Positions 36,113 to 45,611 of a stretch of 64,000 nucleotides of DNA are shown here, in pieces; position 1 is the stretch's first letter, and each line of letters opens with the position of its first letter. The position numbers and the translations under genes are program-made. Source of the DNA: Caballeronia peredens (GTDB taxonomy: Bacteria > Pseudomonadota > Gammaproteobacteria > Burkholderiales > Burkholderiaceae); assembly GCA_001544595.2 (NCBI GenBank), contig FCOH02000014.1, positions 1 to 64,000 on the forward strand, written 5' to 3'. The notes beneath the pieces are model-generated. The model searched no databases. It was not told the DNA's origin and worked only from the letters and a program-made list of their open reading frames with translations.

Positions 36113-36763
36113 ATGACGAATGGGAAACTGACGAATGGCAAGCCGCGCAGCACCTATCGGCACGGCGATCTGCGCCGTGCATTGATCGACGCGGGCATCG
36201 AACTGGCGCGCGAAGGCGGCCCGGATGCAATCGTGCTGCGCGAGGCGACGCGCCGCGCGGGTGTCGTGCCGAACGCGGCCTATCGTCATTTCGAGAGTCG
36301 TCAGGAGTTGTTGTCGGCGGTGCGCTCGGCGGCGCTGTCGTGCGTTGCGCAGGCGATGGAGCGGGAACTCGCCGCGCTGCCCAGGAAGCGCCGCCGTGCC
36401 GATGCGGCACGGGCCGGATTGCGCGCCGTCGGGACGGGTTATCTGCGGTTCGCGCAGACGGAAACGGGGCTCTTTCGCACGGCATTCGCCGCGCCGCAGG
36501 CGGAATGGGGCGAGCACGAAGGACCATACGGCGCGGGGCCGGGCGGACTCGATCCGTTTCAGTTGCTGAGCCGCGCGCTCGATGAAATGGCGGACGCGGG
36601 CGCACTCGACATGAAACGGCGTCCCGATGCCGAATATCTCGCGTGGAGCGCGGTGCACGGCTTTGCGCTGTTGCTGATCGAAGGGCCGTTACAGGGATTG
36701 GGGCGCAAGCAGATCGAATCGCTTGCCGGGCGTTTGCTCGATATGGTCGAGAACGGTCTCTGA
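36113..36763 (+). CDS. TetR/AcrR family transcriptional regulator
   Basis: With ATG 36113 the protein has 216 residues; a GTG at 36080 would add 11. The HTH occupies about 13-60 (YRHGDLRRALIDAGIELARE, VLREATRRAGVVPNAAYRHF). The C-terminal ligand domain contains FRTAFAAPQAEWGEHEGPYG and WSAVHGFALLLIEGPL, like the WHG-domain TetR group. It probably represses itself and the divergent SnoaL/PhnB-like pair through the dyads at 36042-36085. Confidence 0.88.
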   Translation: MTNGKLTNGKPRSTYRHGDLRRALIDAGIELAREGGPDAIVLREATRRAGVVPNAAYRHFESRQELLSAVRSAALSCVAQAMERELAALPRKRRRADAARAGLRAVGTGYLRFAQTETGLFRTAFAAPQAEWGEHEGPYGAGPGGLDPFQLLSRALDEMADAGALDMKRRPDAEYLAWSAVHGFALLLIEGPLQGLGRKQIESLAGRLLDMVENGL

Positions 36764-36771
36764 ATGCGAAA

Positions 36772-36792
36772 CGCGCCGCATGGGGCGGCGCG
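36772..36792. terminator. GC-rich hairpin terminator
   Basis: CGCGCCGC and GCGGCGCG form an 8-bp stem with loop ATGGG, 8 bp after the TetR stop, followed by CTTCAGACTTTC. It faces the convergent transporter gene. The lack of a clean U-tract lowers certainty. Confidence 0.6.
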
Positions 36793-36838
36793 CTTCAGAC
36801 TTTCGATCCGCGGTTCCGAGCCGCAGATTTCGCTCCGA

Positions 36839-38221
36839 TTATTTCGTCGAACGATTCTCGCCCGTGACCGGCTCGACCACGCTGACGAGCAGCACGAAGC
36901 ACAGCAGTGCGGTTCCCACCATGTACAGGAACACGGCGGTCCAGCTATAGCTGTCGAGCAGGAAGCCCACCGCGAGCGGTGCGCACGCGCCACCGATCTG
37001 TCCCACCGAATTCACGATGCCGAACGCGGTCGGATACGTCGCCTTGGTCGCGAGTCCCATCGGATAGGCGGAGTAGCCCGCGAAGCCGATGCCCAGCATG
37101 AGGCCCGCCAGAATCAGCGCGGCGCCGAGCAAGCCGACGCTGTCGGGCGCGTCGATCAGCAGGAAGGTCATGATCATCGTGCCGAGCGCGCCGGCCATCA
37201 TCATCGGTTTGCGGCGGCCGCCGAGCAGTCGGTCCGAGATGATGCCGCCGAGCATGTTGCCCGTCACCGCGCCGATGAAGGGCGCCGAGGCGAGAAAGCC
37301 CATCTTCACCGAAGCGAAGCCTTTCACCGTGATGAGGTAAGTCGGAATCCACGAGATGAAGATATTGCTGATGCCGATCATGCAGCCGTAGCCGAGCGCA
37401 ATGCCGAAGATGTTCCAGGAGCCGAACACCTGACGGATAGTTTCTAGCTGCGGCACGCGCTTCGTGCGATTGATCGCATCGAGCAAGGGCATCGGCGTCA
37501 TCTGCGCGCGCGAGAGCGCCTTGCCGCCGTTGCTGCGGACCGTGGTTTCATCGGCGATATAGCGGCGCTCGGCCGGCGAGCAGAAGCGGTTCTCGCCCGG
37601 CGAGTTCGTCACGACCAACATCCAGACGACGGCGAGCAGAATGCCCGGCACCGCGAAGACATAGAAGATCTCGCGCCATCCCCACAGATGAATCACGATG
37701 AGACACACCGAAGGCACGATCAGCGGCCCGAGCTTCGATGCGGCGATCCACAATCCCGTGGCCGTGCCTTTCTCCTGAGCGGGAAACCAGCGGTTGATGA
37801 CGTTCGTGCAGCCGATGCCGAGCGGACCTTCCGACAGGCCGAGGCCCACGCGATACGCCATCAGCAGAAACACCGATGACGTCGTGCCCATCAAGCCCGT
37901 GAACACCGAGGTCAGGATCATGAAGACCGCGAACAGGAAGCCGGTCGTCTTTTCGCCGAGCCGCTTGAAAAGCAGTCCGACGGGAATCTGCACGAAGCCG
38001 TAAGCGAACGAGAACAGGCTCACGATCAGGCCGGCCTCGGTATTGGTGATGTGATATTCCTTCTTCAGATACGGCAGCGCGATGCCGAAATTGGCGCGAT
38101 CCGCGCACGCAATGGCCCAGATGCAGAAGATCAGGCCCATCACGACCCAGCGATGTTTCGTGCGCTTCTCCGCGTTGGGTTCCGCGGTCGACGAAGCGAT
38201 CATGCCGTCGGCGTTGTTCAT
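36839..38221 (-). CDS. MFS transporter, anion:cation symporter (ACS) family
   Basis: The 460-residue protein has 12 predicted helices, starts KHRWVVMGLIFCIWAIACAD with RANFGIALP and has the motif A region GLLFKRLGEKTTGFL. RANFGIALPYLKKEY and GLSEGPLGIGCTNVINRWFP are typical of ACS symporters for organic anions such as glucarate, galactonate, phthalate or tartrate. The divergent hydroxyacid dehydrogenase suggests a sugar- or hydroxy-acid substrate. Confidence 0.88.
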   Translation of the reverse strand: MNNADGMIASSTAEPNAEKRTKHRWVVMGLIFCIWAIACADRANFGIALPYLKKEYHITNTEAGLIVSLFSFAYGFVQIPVGLLFKRLGEKTTGFLFAVFMILTSVFTGLMGTTSSVFLLMAYRVGLGLSEGPLGIGCTNVINRWFPAQEKGTATGLWIAASKLGPLIVPSVCLIVIHLWGWREIFYVFAVPGILLAVVWMLVVTNSPGENRFCSPAERRYIADETTVRSNGGKALSRAQMTPMPLLDAINRTKRVPQLETIRQVFGSWNIFGIALGYGCMIGISNIFISWIPTYLITVKGFASVKMGFLASAPFIGAVTGNMLGGIISDRLLGGRRKPMMMAGALGTMIMTFLLIDAPDSVGLLGAALILAGLMLGIGFAGYSAYPMGLATKATYPTAFGIVNSVGQIGGACAPLAVGFLLDSYSWTAVFLYMVGTALLCFVLLVSVVEPVTGENRSTK

Positions 38222-38551
38222 CGCGACTCCTCCGTCCGGCGCGGCATGGCTGCATGAAAGAGAGGAATGGATGGATGGCAGGTAGGGCGCAGGCTCACGC
38301 TGTTGTCTCCGATATCATTTTTAAAGGCTTTTTTATTGATGTGCCTTCCGATGCTTCGAATTGTGGAGACGGTGCGCAAGAGCGTCCAATCTTTTATTGC
38401 TATTACCTGATTCCCGGATTGAATCGATTCCGCGCGGTTTTTTTCGCGTCGAATCGTGGATCAATTGATAGCGTTTTGGGATTGGACGCACGCGGCGAAA
38501 CCGGAGATCATCCGCTCCACATCAGAGAACGAGTCATAAGGAGCACGCCAC
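38222..38551. other. Divergent intergenic region, no gene seen
   Basis: This 330 bp stretch between the transporter and the hydroxyacid dehydrogenase is AT-richer than its surroundings and has several T-runs and the palindrome GAATCGATTC at 38421-38430. It must hold both promoters and perhaps a LysR or other operator. AAGGAG at 38538-38543 is the ribosome site of the dehydrogenase. I see no credible coding frame or structured RNA. Confidence 0.6.
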
Positions 38552-39505
38552 ATGAAGCCGAACATTCTGCAACTGAATCCGATCCTCGTATCCGCGATCA
38601 ACGAGAAGCTGAACACGCTCTACACAATGCATCGCCTGTACGAGCAGGAAGACAAAGACGCATATATCCACGAACACGGCGCGTCGATTCGCGGCGTGAT
38701 CACCGGCGGTCACACCGGCATTTCCAACGACATGATCGAACGCCTGCCCGCGTTGCAGGTGATTGCCGTGAACGGCGTCGGCACCGATGCGGTCGACCTC
38801 GAATTCGCGCGTGCGCGCGGCCTTCCGGTGACCGGCACGTTCGGCGCCTTGACCGAGGATGTCGCCGATCTCGCCATCGGTCTCATTCTGACGACGCTGC
38901 GTGAAATCTGTCCCGGCAACGCGTTCGTGAAGACCGGCAAGTGGATCGACAACCCGAGCCCGAGCGCGATCCCGCTGTCGCGCCGTTTCAGCGGCAAGCG
39001 CGTGGGAATCGTGGGTCTCGGCAAGGTGGGCCGCGCGATCGCGCAGCGTGCCGCAGCGTTCGGCTGCCCGATCGCTTATATGGACGTGCGCAAGATGGAT
39101 GACGTCGATTACCGCTTCGTTCCGGACCTGCTGTCGCTTGCGCGTGAGAGCGACATTCTCGTGCTCGCCGCCGCGGCCGACAAGGCGAAAGGCATCGTCG
39201 ATGCCGCCGTGCTCGATGCATTGGGCAAGGACGGCTATCTGATCAATATCGCGCGCGGCAAGCTCGTGGTGGAGAGCGATCTCGTCGAGGCCTTGTCGCG
39301 TGGCGTGATTGCGGGCGCGGGCCTCGACGTGTTCGTCGATGAACCGAACGTGCCCGTCGAACTGTTCGGCATGGATCGCGTCGTACTGCAGGCGCATCGC
39401 GCGAGCGCGACGGTCGAGTCGCGCACGGCGATGGGCGAGATGGTGCTCGCGAGCATTGCGCAGGCGCTCGCGGGACAACGTCCCGAAGGCAGCCTGACGA
39501 CCTGA
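38552..39505 (+). CDS. D-isomer-specific 2-hydroxyacid dehydrogenase
   Basis: The 317-residue enzyme has the NAD motif GIVGLGKVGRAIAQRAAAFG and catalytic Arg in NIARGKLV, Glu in DVFVDEPNVP and His in LQAHRAS. It reduces 2-keto acids such as hydroxypyruvate, glyoxylate or 2-ketogluconate. It is preceded by AAGGAG, divergent to an organic anion symporter and followed by a LysR regulator, which together look like one small catabolic locus. Confidence 0.9.
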   Translation: MKPNILQLNPILVSAINEKLNTLYTMHRLYEQEDKDAYIHEHGASIRGVITGGHTGISNDMIERLPALQVIAVNGVGTDAVDLEFARARGLPVTGTFGALTEDVADLAIGLILTTLREICPGNAFVKTGKWIDNPSPSAIPLSRRFSGKRVGIVGLGKVGRAIAQRAAAFGCPIAYMDVRKMDDVDYRFVPDLLSLARESDILVLAAAADKAKGIVDAAVLDALGKDGYLINIARGKLVVESDLVEALSRGVIAGAGLDVFVDEPNVPVELFGMDRVVLQAHRASATVESRTAMGEMVLASIAQALAGQRPEGSLTT

Positions 39506-39572
39506 CATATCCGCATCGATGTGTCCGGGGCGAACATATAATGATCGGCTATCACTTCAATGTCGATGACGA

Positions 39573-40469
39573 ATGCTCGATCTCGGACAAGTGCGTTGCT
39601 TCGTGGCCGCCGCGACGGAGCTGAACTTCAGGCGCGCGGCCGCGTTGCTCAACATGACGCAGCCGCCGCTTTCCCGGCAGATTCATCTGCTCGAAGAAAG
39701 CCTCGGCGTGATGCTGTTCGAGCGGATCGGCCGCACGGTGAAGCTGACGCCCGAAGGACGCGTCTTTCTCGCGGATGCCACACGCCTCCTCAATCTTGCC
39801 GAGCAGGCCGAAAGCACGGTGCGGCGCGCGAGCAAGGGCAAGACCGGACGCGTGCGCATCGGCTTCACGGGGGCAGCGGGATACGAGCTGATTCCGGAAC
39901 TGCTCGTCGCGGCGAAGCATGATCTGCCGGATATCGATGTCGTCCTGCTCGAAATGATTTCGGTCGCGCAGATCGAGGCTTTCGAGGCCAACGCGATCGA
40001 TCTCGGCTTCATGCGGCCGTTGCCGTCGCGGCAGAAGGTGGAGTTTCTTCTCGTCGACCGCGAGCCGATGATCGTCGCGTTACCGGCAGGCCATGCGTTG
40101 TGCCGGCACGACAGGCTCGAACTGAAGCAGTTGCACGAGCAGGCGTTCATCATGCATTCGCCCACGCATGGCAAGTATTTCTACGACCGCATCCTGAGCA
40201 TGTTCGTCGCGGGGGAAGTGAAGCCGAATTTCACGCAATACATCGATCAGACGCCGACCATTCTTTCGCTCGTTCGCGCGGGCCTGGGCGTGTCGATTCT
40301 GCCGGCGTCGTCGCAACGGTTCCATTACGACAACGTCGAGTTCCGGGAAATCGCCGGCAATACCGTTCAGGCCGAGATGAGCATGGCGTGGCGCTCCGAT
40401 CAGGACAATCCCGCCGTCACGGCCTTCCGGCACATGGCGGCGGATTACTTCGCTAAACGGCAATCCTGA
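39573..40469 (+). CDS. LysR family transcriptional regulator
   Basis: The 298-residue protein has the LysR HTH (about 1-60: VAAATELNFRRAAALLNMTQ, PPLSRQIHLLEESLGV) and a periplasmic-binding-type effector domain (MRPLPSRQKVEFLLVDREPM, RAGLGVSILPASSQRF). It lies 67 bp after the hydroxyacid dehydrogenase on the same strand and probably controls that locus. Its 3' end overlaps the convergent aminotransferase by 17 bp. Confidence 0.9.
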   Translation: MLDLGQVRCFVAAATELNFRRAAALLNMTQPPLSRQIHLLEESLGVMLFERIGRTVKLTPEGRVFLADATRLLNLAEQAESTVRRASKGKTGRVRIGFTGAAGYELIPELLVAAKHDLPDIDVVLLEMISVAQIEAFEANAIDLGFMRPLPSRQKVEFLLVDREPMIVALPAGHALCRHDRLELKQLHEQAFIMHSPTHGKYFYDRILSMFVAGEVKPNFTQYIDQTPTILSLVRAGLGVSILPASSQRFHYDNVEFREIAGNTVQAEMSMAWRSDQDNPAVTAFRHMAADYFAKRQS

Positions 40470-41829
40470 GCGCGTTCGCCGTGGCATCGAACGCGGCGCG
40501 GGCCTTGTCCACGATCTCGTCGATTTCCTCATGCGTGACGACGAGCGGCGGCGATAGCAACATGCGATCGCCGCTCGCGCGCATCACGAGATTGCCGGCG
40601 AAAGCGAAGTCGCGACACATCGTGCCGACATCGTCGCCATGGGCGAAGCGCTTGCGTGTCGCGCGATCTTCGGCAAGCTGAATGCCTGCGACGAGCCCCG
40701 CACCCGCGATCTCGCCGACGATCGGATGCTCGCCGAGCGCTTCCTGCAAGCACGCCTGAAAGTACGGCCCCGCATCGTCTTTCACGCGCGCGACGATGCC
40801 TTCGTCACGCAAGAGCTTCAGATTCGCGACGGCGACGGCAGCCGCGACCGGATGCCCGGAATACGTGAAGCCATGATTGAACTCGCCGCCCTCGACGATC
40901 GCATCCGCGATGCGGTCCGAAAGCGCGACCGCGCCCATCGGCACATAGCCGCTCGTGAGACCCTTGGCCATCGTGATGACGTCCGGCTCGAAGCCGAAAT
41001 GCCGGTGCGCGAACCATTCGCCCACGCGCCCGAATCCGCCGATCACTTCATCCGCGATCAGCAGCACGTCGTATTTCCTGCAGATGCGCTCGATCTCCGG
41101 CCAGTAAGTGGAGTGCGGAAAGATCACGCCGCCCGCGCCCTGAAACGGCTCGCCGATGAAGGCAGCGACGTTCTCGGCACCCAGCTCCACGATCTTCTCT
41201 TCGAGCTGATGCGCGCGCGCGAGCCCGAACGCTTCGGCGTCCATCGCGCCGCCTTCGCCGAACCAGTAAGGCTGATCGATATGCGCGACGTGCTCCATTT
41301 TCGACGGCATCTGCTCATGCATATAGGTCATGCCGCCGAGCGTGGCCCCCGCGATGGTCGAGCCGTGATACGCGTTCCTGCGTGCGATCACGTAGCGCTT
41401 CTTCGGCTGCCCGCGCACGGCCCAATAGCGGTGCACCGCGCGCAGCGCCGTATCGTTCGCTTCCGAACCGCTGTTGCAATAGAGAAAGCGCTTGAACGAC
41501 GAAGGCGCGAGTTGCGCGAGCAGCGCGGACAACTCGATCACCGGCGGATGCGTCGTCTTGAAGAACGTGTTGTAGTAGGGCAGTTCCTGCATTTGTTTGA
41601 GCGCGGCATCGGCGAGTTCGCGGCGGCCATATCCGACGTTCACGCACCAGAGTCCCGCCATGCCGTCGATGATGCGATTGCCTTCCGAGTCCCACACATG
41701 CACGCCTTGCGCTCGCACGATCACGCGAGAGCCGGCGCGATTGAGCGCGCCCATGTCGGAGAACGGATGCAGATGATGCGCGGCATCGAGCGCGCGGTAC
41801 TGTGCTGTCGAGTCGAATCGATCGTTCAT
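40453..41829 (-). CDS. Class III (omega) aminotransferase, polyamine/beta-alanine:pyruvate type
   Basis: The 458-residue PLP enzyme has CNSGSEANDTALRAVHRYWA, the Asp of LLIADEVIGGFGRVGEWF and the PLP lysine in TMAKGLTSGYVPMGAVALS. This pattern fits omega-aminotransferases such as putrescine:pyruvate aminotransferase (SpuC) and relatives. ATG 41829 is used; longer in-frame sequence upstream belongs to the adjacent gene in another frame. It is 14 bp downstream of the glutamine-synthetase-like gene, an arrangement that also occurs in glutamylated polyamine pathways. Confidence 0.88.
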   Translation of the reverse strand: MNDRFDSTAQYRALDAAHHLHPFSDMGALNRAGSRVIVRAQGVHVWDSEGNRIIDGMAGLWCVNVGYGRRELADAALKQMQELPYYNTFFKTTHPPVIELSALLAQLAPSSFKRFLYCNSGSEANDTALRAVHRYWAVRGQPKKRYVIARRNAYHGSTIAGATLGGMTYMHEQMPSKMEHVAHIDQPYWFGEGGAMDAEAFGLARAHQLEEKIVELGAENVAAFIGEPFQGAGGVIFPHSTYWPEIERICRKYDVLLIADEVIGGFGRVGEWFAHRHFGFEPDVITMAKGLTSGYVPMGAVALSDRIADAIVEGGEFNHGFTYSGHPVAAAVAVANLKLLRDEGIVARVKDDAGPYFQACLQEALGEHPIVGEIAGAGLVAGIQLAEDRATRKRFAHGDDVGTMCRDFAFAGNLVMRASGDRMLLSPPLVVTHEEIDEIVDKARAAFDATANALRIAV

Positions 41830-41843
41830 GTCGTCGTCTCCTG

Positions 41844-43176
41844 TCAGACGTGCAGCAGCAAATGCTTGCGTTCCCACGAACTGATCACGCGGAAGAACGC
41901 TTCGTATTCGGTCTCCTTCAGCGCGAGATACGCGCGCACGAAGGTCTCGCCGAGCATCGCCGTCAGCGGCTCGCACGCGCCCATCAGCGACAGTCCTTCT
42001 TCGAGATTGCGCGGCAATTGATAAGGCTGCCGATAACCGTCGCTCGCGAGCGGCTCGGTCGGCTCCAGGTGCTGCGTCATGCCGAGATATCCGGCGGCAA
42101 GCGTCGCCGCGATCGCCAGATACGGATTGCAGTCGACGCCCGGTATGCGGTTCTCGATACGCCGGGCCTGCGGTGACGAGTGCGGCACGCGAAAGCCGAC
42201 CGTGCGGTTGTCGTAGCCCCATTGCACGTTGATCGGCGCGGCCATGAAGCGCGACAGCCTGCGATACGAATTGATGTACGGCGCGAAGATCGGCATCAGC
42301 GCGGGTGTGTATTTCTGCAGTCCCGCGATGTAGCTGTAGAAAAGGCCGGTCGGTCCGCCATCGCGATTCGTGAATAGATTGCGGCCCGTTGCTTCATCGA
42401 CCACGTTCTGATGCACGTGCATCGCCGAGCCGGGTTCGCTCCATCGGCTTCGCCATGAAGGTCGCGTACATCTTGTGGCGCAGCGCCGCCTCGCGTACCG
42501 TACGCTTGAAGAGGAACACGCGGTCCGCGAGATTGAGCGCGTCGCCATGCATGAAGTTGATTTCCATCTGCGCCGCGCCGACTTCGTGGATCAGCGTGTC
42601 CACTTCGAGCTCCTGCACCTCGCAGTACTCGTAGATGTCTTCGAAAAGCGGATCGAACTCGTTGACGGCGTCGATCGAATACGCCTGGCGGCCGGTTTCC
42701 GCGCGTCCCGTTCTGCCGACGGGCGGTTGCAGCGGCAAATCGGGATCGCGATTCATGTCGACGAGAAAGAACTCGAGCTCGGGCGCGACCACCGGGCGCC
42801 AGCCTTTCTCCGCGAATTTCTGCAGCACTTGCCGCAGCACGCGGCGCGGCGAAATGGCGACGGGCGTGCCGTCGAAATGCACGCAATCGTGGATGACCTG
42901 CGCGGTCGGATCGACGGCCCACGGAATCAGGCGGATCGTCGCGGGGTCGGGCACGCAGACCATGTCGGGATCGGTCACGCCGCTGAAGCGGCCGTCGTCG
43001 GGATAGTCGCCCGTGACGGTCTGCATCATCACGGCTTGCGGCAGGCGCATCGATTCACCCGATTCGAACTTGCTGCGCGGAATGATCTTGCCGCGCGCGG
43101 TGCCGGCCATGTCGGGGATGATCGCTTCTATTTCGGTGATGCGATGTTTTCGCAGGAATTCATCGATGCGTTCCAT
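41844..43176 (-). pseudogene. Glutamine synthetase-like (gamma-glutamylpolyamine synthetase type), frameshifted
   Basis: Reading left from ATG 43176, the first frame gives ERIDEFLRKHRITEIEAIIP, PELEFFLVDMNRDPDLP and GAAQMEINFMHGDALNLADR, ending KMYATFMAKPME. The family then continues xEPGSAMHVHQ, but here EPGSAMHVHQNVVDEATGRN is in another frame (42437 leftward). That frame runs through RVPHSSPQARRIENRIPGVD to the stop at 41844. Restoring the frame needs two bases near 42438, consistent with loss of one GA/AG unit in GAGAGC. Outside this point the gene is complete (about 444 residues) and the active-site blocks look intact, so it may be a recent mutation or a base-calling error. The paired aminotransferase suggests polyamine use (PuuA/SpuI-like). 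Confidence 0.88.
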
Positions 43177-43730
43177 GGTGGTTCTCTCGTAGCGCTTTCG
43201 TTTCGAACGGGCGCGCGCCTCCGTGGCCCGTGCGACGCATCGCAAAGGCGCAAGAAGGCAGGCGCGCGCGATTCACGCGTGCAGACGCACGCGCGCGGAC
43301 CTGTCAGTCAGCAAGGGTGAAACGAAAGGAGGCGCTACGGCAGCAGCGAGGCGGCGCCGACGCAATCCACTGCGATGAACGCGCGCGCGGCGACGGAGTT
43401 GCGACGCCGCACGCTGCGGCGAGAGAGGGCGGCGATGACCGGGAGGACGCGGCAATCAGGAAGCATGCCGCAGCGATCGGCGCAGGACCGGCGTATGCGC
43501 CGACGTGCCAGAGGGCTTTGGACTTTCACGATGACACTCGTTTGGCGAGTTGAGTTTCGGGTAACCGCCGATGCCGACAATCACCCTTCAACGAGCATAT
43601 ACGAGACACAAACACCGTCAATACGTTTTTTCCATGGACTGCGCGCGGTCCATTTTTGCCGCGCAGAGATGCGGTTGCGCAATTCATCGATAATGTCGGC
43701 TCTTTCGCCCGAAACGCTCCATCGAGCCCG
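43177..43730. other. Divergent intergenic region, no gene seen
   Basis: The 554 bp between the glutamine-synthetase-like gene and the ABC importer hold both promoters. Near the importer lies an imperfect dyad ATGGAC-TGCGCGCG-GTCCAT at 43634-43653 followed by TTTT, which could be an operator or an attenuator. Several GC-rich open frames cross the region but none has a family-like sequence or ribosome site. Confidence 0.55.
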
Positions 43731-45611
43731 ATGCTTTCCAACCTGCTCGTCCAACTCGTCAACGGTCTCGCCGACGCCTGCGCGCTGTTTCTCGTCGCCT
43801 CCGGGCTGTCGCTCATCTTCGGGGTCACGCGCATCGTCAATTTCGCGCATGGCTCGCTGTACATGCTCGGCGTGTATGTCGCCTATAGCCTGACGAGCCG
43901 CCTGGGCGAGAGCGTCGCGGGTTTCTGGGCGTCGGTCGTTGCGGCGGCGCTCGTGGTCGGCGTGGCCGGCGCGGCGATCGAAGTCGGCGTGCTGAGACGG
44001 ATCTATCGCGCGCCCGAGCTCTTTCATCTGCTCGCCACGTTCGCGCTCGTGCTGATCATTCGCGATGCCGCGCTCTATCTCTGGGGACCGGAGGATCTGT
44101 TCGGCCCGCGCGCGCCGCATCTCGAAGGCGCCGTGCAATGGCTCGGCCACGCGTTGCCGGTCTACAACCTCGTGCTGATCGTCATCGGTCCGCTCGTGCT
44201 GCTCGCGCTCTGGTATGCGCTCACGCGCACGCGCTGGGGCACGCTCGTGCGCGCCGCGAGCGCGGATCGCGAAATGCTGGGCGCGCTCGGCGTCAATCAG
44301 GCGTGGCTGTTTACGGGCGTGTTCTTCGTCGGCGCGTTTCTCGCGGGACTCGGCGGCGCGCTGCAAGGGCCGCGCATGTCGGCGAATCTGTCGCTCGATC
44401 TCGAGACCATCGGCAATGCGTTCGTGGTCGTCGTGGTGGGCGGCATGGGCTCGATTCCGGGCGCGTTCGTCGCGGCGCTGTTGATCGCCGAGATCAAGGC
44501 GATGTGCATCGGCATCGGGCATGTGTCGATCGCGGGCATCGACTTCTCGTTGTCGAAGTTCACGCTCGTCGCGGAATTCGTCGTGATGGCGGTCGTGCTC
44601 GTGCTGCGTCCGTGGGGACTCTTCGGACGCTCGCAGGCGCTCGCGCGTTCCGCTGCGCCCGCCGACCGGCCTCTGCGGCCGGCTACGCGCGCCATGAAAA
44701 TCGCAGGGGCGCTCGTCGTGATCGCGCTGGCACTCGCGCCGCTCGCCGCCGACGCCTTCCCGTACATGCCCGTGCTCTTCGTCGAGATCATGATCGCGGT
44801 GTTGTTCGCCGCGAGCCTGCATTTCATCATGGGGCCGGGCGGCATGCATTCGTTCGGTCACGCCGCGTATTTCGGCCTCGGCGCATACGGCGCGGCGCTC
44901 TTTCTCAAGGTGTTTGCTTGGCCGATGGAAGTCGCGCTCGTGCTCGGTCCGCTCATCGCGGGCATCGGCGCGATCGTGTTCGGCTGGTTCTGCGTGCGCC
45001 TTTCGGGCGTTTATCTGGCGATGCTCACGCTTGCGTTCGCGCAGATCGTCTGGTCGGTCGTCTTCCAGTGGGATGCGGTGACGGGCGGCAGCAACGGCAT
45101 TCTGGGCATCTGGCCGTCGCCGTGGCTCGCGTCGCCCGTCGCGTTCTATTACCTCACGCTCGCCTTCGCGCTCGTCGGCGTGTGGCTCCTGCGCCGCATG
45201 TTGTTCGCGCCGCTCGGCTTCGCGATGCGCGCGGGCCGCGATTCGCCTCTGCGCGCGGAGGCGATCGGCGTGAACGTCGCGCGCGTGCAGTGGGCGGCGT
45301 TCGTCGTGGCCTCGCTCGTCTGCGGGCTCGCGGGCTCGCTCTATGCGTTCTCGAAGGGCAACATTTCGCCCGACGCGATCAGCGTGGGCCGCTCCGTCGA
45401 TGGTCTCGTGATGGTCCTGCTCGGCGGCATCCAGACGCTCGCCGGCCCGATCGTCGGCGCGAGCGTGTTCACGTGGCTCGAAGATGCGGTCGCGCGTCAG
45501 ACGGATTACTGGCAGGCGTTGCTCGGCGGGGCGATCCTCGTGCTCGTGATCGCGTTTCCGCAGGGCATTGCGGGTTTCGTGCGCGAGCGCTTCTTCACGG
45601 AGGCGCCGTGA
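43731..45611 (+). CDS. Fused LivH-LivM branched-chain-type ABC permease
   Basis: One 626-residue chain carries two permeases. The first half (about 1-300) is LivH-like: LVQLVNGLADACALFLVASG, GVTRIVNFAHGSLYMLG and VVGGMGSIPGAFVAALLIAE. The second half (about 325-626) is LivM-like: FIMGPGGMHSFGHAAYFGLG, MLTLAFAQIVWSV and VMVLLGGIQTLAGPIVGASV. They are separated by a short linker rich in Arg and Pro. Separate genes are the norm; fusions exist in some proteobacteria. ATG 43731 is used; an upstream start at 43656 is possible. It overlaps the ATPase gene by 4 bp. Confidence 0.9.
   Translation: MLSNLLVQLVNGLADACALFLVASGLSLIFGVTRIVNFAHGSLYMLGVYVAYSLTSRLGESVAGFWASVVAAALVVGVAGAAIEVGVLRRIYRAPELFHLLATFALVLIIRDAALYLWGPEDLFGPRAPHLEGAVQWLGHALPVYNLVLIVIGPLVLLALWYALTRTRWGTLVRAASADREMLGALGVNQAWLFTGVFFVGAFLAGLGGALQGPRMSANLSLDLETIGNAFVVVVVGGMGSIPGAFVAALLIAEIKAMCIGIGHVSIAGIDFSLSKFTLVAEFVVMAVVLVLRPWGLFGRSQALARSAAPADRPLRPATRAMKIAGALVVIALALAPLAADAFPYMPVLFVEIMIAVLFAASLHFIMGPGGMHSFGHAAYFGLGAYGAALFLKVFAWPMEVALVLGPLIAGIGAIVFGWFCVRLSGVYLAMLTLAFAQIVWSVVFQWDAVTGGSNGILGIWPSPWLASPVAFYYLTLAFALVGVWLLRRMLFAPLGFAMRAGRDSPLRAEAIGVNVARVQWAAFVVASLVCGLAGSLYAFSKGNISPDAISVGRSVDGLVMVLLGGIQTLAGPIVGASVFTWLEDAVARQTDYWQALLGGAILVLVIAFPQGIAGFVRERFFTEAP

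Noticed and set aside
43230..43553. Rightward open frame in the gap before the ABC importer
   Set aside because: Low-complexity Arg/Ala composition, no ribosome site and no family likeness.
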